Assembly: GCA_017861215.1 (NCBI GenBank)
Contig: JAGFXN010000114.1
Span: 1 to 7,871, forward strand
DNA from: Deltaproteobacteria bacterium
GTDB lineage: Bacteria > Desulfobacterota > Desulfuromonadia > Geobacterales > DSM-12255
Direction: 5' to 3'
Length of the DNA: 7,871 nt
Numbering within the stretch: position 1 is the first letter of the stretch; each line of letters opens with the position of its first letter. Of the stretch, positions 6,325 to 7,871 are shown one piece after another. The position numbers and the translations under genes are program-made. The notes under the pieces are model-generated. The model was not told where the DNA came from. It did not search any database and was given only the letters and a program-made list of their open reading frames with translations.

Positions 6325-6558
6325 ATGCGTGCGACACTGAACATCCCTGATGAGCTTATCAAGGAAGTACAGAGGCTCTCCGGACAGAAAACCAAGACCC
6401 AGGCGATTGTCACGGTGATGGAGGATTATGTGCGGCGCAAGAAGATGGAAAATCTTCTGGCGTTGCGCGGCAAAATCAATATTGAATACGATTGGGAGCA
6501 GGAAGAAGACGCTGAGTTGAAGGCGGCGGAAGAGCGGGAGAGCTATGCCGCCAGGTAA
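6325..6558 (+). CDS. vapB: VapB-type antitoxin, ribbon-helix-helix
   Basis: This 77-residue protein is the antitoxin of a type II pair. It neutralises the VapC nuclease and represses its own promoter. The N terminus MRATLNIPDELIKEVQRLSG followed by KTKTQAIVTVMEDYV is the strand-helix-helix pattern of the VapB family (DUF2191 type): a beta strand that enters the DNA groove, then two helices. The C-terminal part (about 45-77) is strongly acidic and likely disordered until it wraps around the toxin. The start is set by the strong ribosome binding site. Its GC is about 53% by hand count, lower than larB, which is compatible with acquisition of the cassette. The end overlaps vapC by 14 nt. Confidence 0.9.
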   Translation: MRATLNIPDELIKEVQRLSGQKTKTQAIVTVMEDYVRRKKMENLLALRGKINIEYDWEQEEDAELKAAEERESYAAR

Positions 6559-6943
6559 ACTCCTCCCGGATACCTGCGCCTGGATCGATTTTCTCAGAGG
6601 GAGGCAGACGCCACTGGCTGTGGTTCTCGAACAGTCGCTGCTGAGCAGCGAGGTCATGACCTGCGGAGTGGTGCTGCTTGAGCTGCTTCAGGGGATAAAA
6701 AGCCCCCGCGAAGAAGAGTTGGTGCAGAATGCCCTGCAAGCCCTGCCGCATCTGGAGATGAGCCGTGATCTCTGGATCAAGACGGGAAAGCTTTCTTCCC
6801 GACTGCGCTCCAAAGGCCATATCCTGCCGTTGTCCGATATCATCATTGCCGTGCTTGCTCTGGAGCATAACTGCGCCGTTCTGACCGTTGACCGACATTT
6901 CGAAGTGGTTCCCGGACTGAAGGCCATCAAGGGGTCGCTATGA
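6545..6943 (+). CDS. vapC: VapC-type PIN-domain ribonuclease toxin
   Basis: VapC toxins are Mg-dependent PIN-domain RNases that cut tRNA or rRNA when freed from VapB. The 132-residue length is typical. The four acidic residues of the PIN active site are all present: Asp9 in LPDTCAWIDFLRG, Glu46 in VVLLELLQG, Asp98 in PLSDIIIAVLA and Asp116 in LTVDRHF. The toxin therefore appears intact and active. Translation starts at ATG 6545 inside vapB (14-nt overlap), with GGGAG at 6536-6540 as the probable ribosome binding site, so toxin synthesis is coupled to antitoxin synthesis. Its stop codon overlaps the larC start (ATGA, 6940-6943). The RNA target cannot be inferred. Confidence 0.93.
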   Translation: MPPGKLLPDTCAWIDFLRGRQTPLAVVLEQSLLSSEVMTCGVVLLELLQGIKSPREEELVQNALQALPHLEMSRDLWIKTGKLSSRLRSKGHILPLSDIIIAVLALEHNCAVLTVDRHFEVVPGLKAIKGSL

Positions 6944-7871
6944 AAACCCTCTACCTCGACTGCCAGGCCGGTATCTCCGGCGACATGACCGTTGCCGCCC
7001 TCCTTGATCTGGGGGTGCCGCTGGAGCATCTGCAGCGCGAACTGGCGAAACTGGCGCTGCCGGACAGCTCGTACAGCCTTTCTGCGGCCCGAACCGAGCG
7101 TCACCACATTACCGCTTTGAAATTCGATGTTACCGTGAACGACCACCACACTCATCGGCAGTACGCCGCCATTGATGCCATGATTGCGGCGAGCGGCCTG
7201 ACGGACGGAGTGAAGGAGAAGGCCCAAAGGATCTTCCGGCGCCTGGCCGAGGCGGAGGCCAAGGTGCATGGCGTTCCTGTCGAGGAGGTCCATTTCCATG
7301 AAGTCGGGGCGGTGGACTCCATCGTCGATATCGTCGGCACTGCCATCTGTCTTGACTACCTCTCTGTTGCCAGGGTTTGCGCTTCAGCCCTCCCCCTCGG
7401 GAGCGGCTTCGTGGCAACGGAGCACGGTCGCTTGCCGGTGCCGGCGCCGGCAACGGCGGAGCTGTTGCGCGGCCTGCCGGTGCATGGCGAATGCGGCCCC
7501 GGTGAGCGGGTCACCCCCACCGGGGCCGCGATCATTGCGGCGCTGGCGGACGGATTCGGGTTTCCTCCGATGCGGATCGAGAAAACCGGCTGCGGCGCCG
7601 GGGGAAAGGACTTCCCCGATATGCCGAATATCCTCCGCGCCTTCATCGGTCCGGTTGATGCCGTGACTGAGGTCAGCCAGCTGCTGGTCCTGGAGGCAAA
7701 TATCGATGACTCTACCCCGGAGGTCCTGGGATATGCCCTGGAGCGGCTTTTGACAGAAGGTGCACTCGATGCCTGGTTCACGCCGATCCAGATGAAGAAA
7801 GGGCGTCCGGCCGTCACCTTGTCCCTTCTCTGCCCATCCGGTGAGGTGGAAAAGTTCAGCCGTATCATCCT
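6940..7871 (+). CDS. larC: LarC, nickel-pincer cofactor nickel insertase (3' partial)
   Basis: LarC inserts nickel into the sulfur-bearing pyridinium cofactor precursor in a CTP-dependent reaction (cyclometallase), the last step of the Lar pathway. 310 complete codons are visible and the frame is open to the window edge. Family blocks in order are YLDCQAGISGDM (5-16), HFHEVGAVDSIVDIVG (118-133), VTPTGAA (191-197), GCGAGGKDFPD (from 217), ANIDDSTPE (253-261) and PIQMKKGRP (282-290). The sequence passes from the N-terminal (LarC1) to the C-terminal (LarC2) part with no frame break, unlike L. plantarum, where larC1 and larC2 are joined by a programmed frameshift. AAGGGG (6929-6934) sits 5 nt before the ATG, which overlaps the vapC stop, so larC can be read from both the upstream lar transcript and the vapBC promoter. 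LarE, needed between LarB and LarC, is not in the window. Confidence 0.95.
   Translation, partial: MKTLYLDCQAGISGDMTVAALLDLGVPLEHLQRELAKLALPDSSYSLSAARTERHHITALKFDVTVNDHHTHRQYAAIDAMIAASGLTDGVKEKAQRIFRRLAEAEAKVHGVPVEEVHFHEVGAVDSIVDIVGTAICLDYLSVARVCASALPLGSGFVATEHGRLPVPAPATAELLRGLPVHGECGPGERVTPTGAAIIAALADGFGFPPMRIEKTGCGAGGKDFPDMPNILRAFIGPVDAVTEVSQLLVLEANIDDSTPEVLGYALERLLTEGALDAWFTPIQMKKGRPAVTLSLLCPSGEVEKFSRII

Noticed and set aside
5543..6337. Long - strand open frame (264 residues) opposite larB
   Set aside because: Antisense shadow of larB; it also runs through the vapBC promoter.

Overview
The window looks like chromosomal DNA of a GC-rich proteobacterium-like anaerobe. A Geobacter-type member of the Desulfuromonadota is my best guess. 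It rests on the CheA-receiver hybrid, the mixture of signalling and nickel-cofactor genes, and the codon use; no rRNA or species marker is present, so this is inference. All genes lie on the + strand and fall into two blocks separated by a 381-bp gene-free stretch.

Block 1 (1-2813) is the 3' end of a chemosensory operon. It holds a hybrid CheA kinase with a C-terminal receiver (5' end outside the window), a CheB-type receiver/methylesterase, and a stand-alone CheY-like receiver. The genes are packed with an 8-nt gap and then an 11-nt overlap. The CheB is unusual: about 32 residues normally found in its catalytic domain (the PSxD loop, the following helix and the strand ending in LTGMG) are absent in frame, although Ser164, His191 and Asp251 remain. 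The CheA ATP lid also has a degenerate last glycine block. The module may therefore signal without normal receptor demethylation.

The gap 2814-3194 has no convincing gene. It holds a perfect 9-bp inverted repeat (2867-2900), a 9-bp direct repeat with 16-bp period (3055-3079) and a short inverted repeat (3132-3144), any of which could be terminator or operator elements.

Block 2 (3195-7871, continuing beyond the window) is a tightly packed run: a two-dinucleotide-fold flavoprotein of the thioredoxin reductase/YpdA type without a CxxC, a class I aminotransferase (4-nt overlap), larB (9-nt gap), a vapBC toxin-antitoxin pair with its own AT-rich promoter/operator, and larC (4-nt overlap with vapC). 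LarB and LarC make and metallate the nickel-pincer nucleotide cofactor of LarA-type racemases. LarE and LarA are not in the window.

The most interesting arrangement is the autoregulated vapBC cassette sitting between larB and larC, with the larC start codon overlapping the vapC stop codon. This could place nickel insertion under the control of the antitoxin. An operator-like array of three TATGC/GCATA boxes at 13-bp steps overlaps the vapBC promoter.
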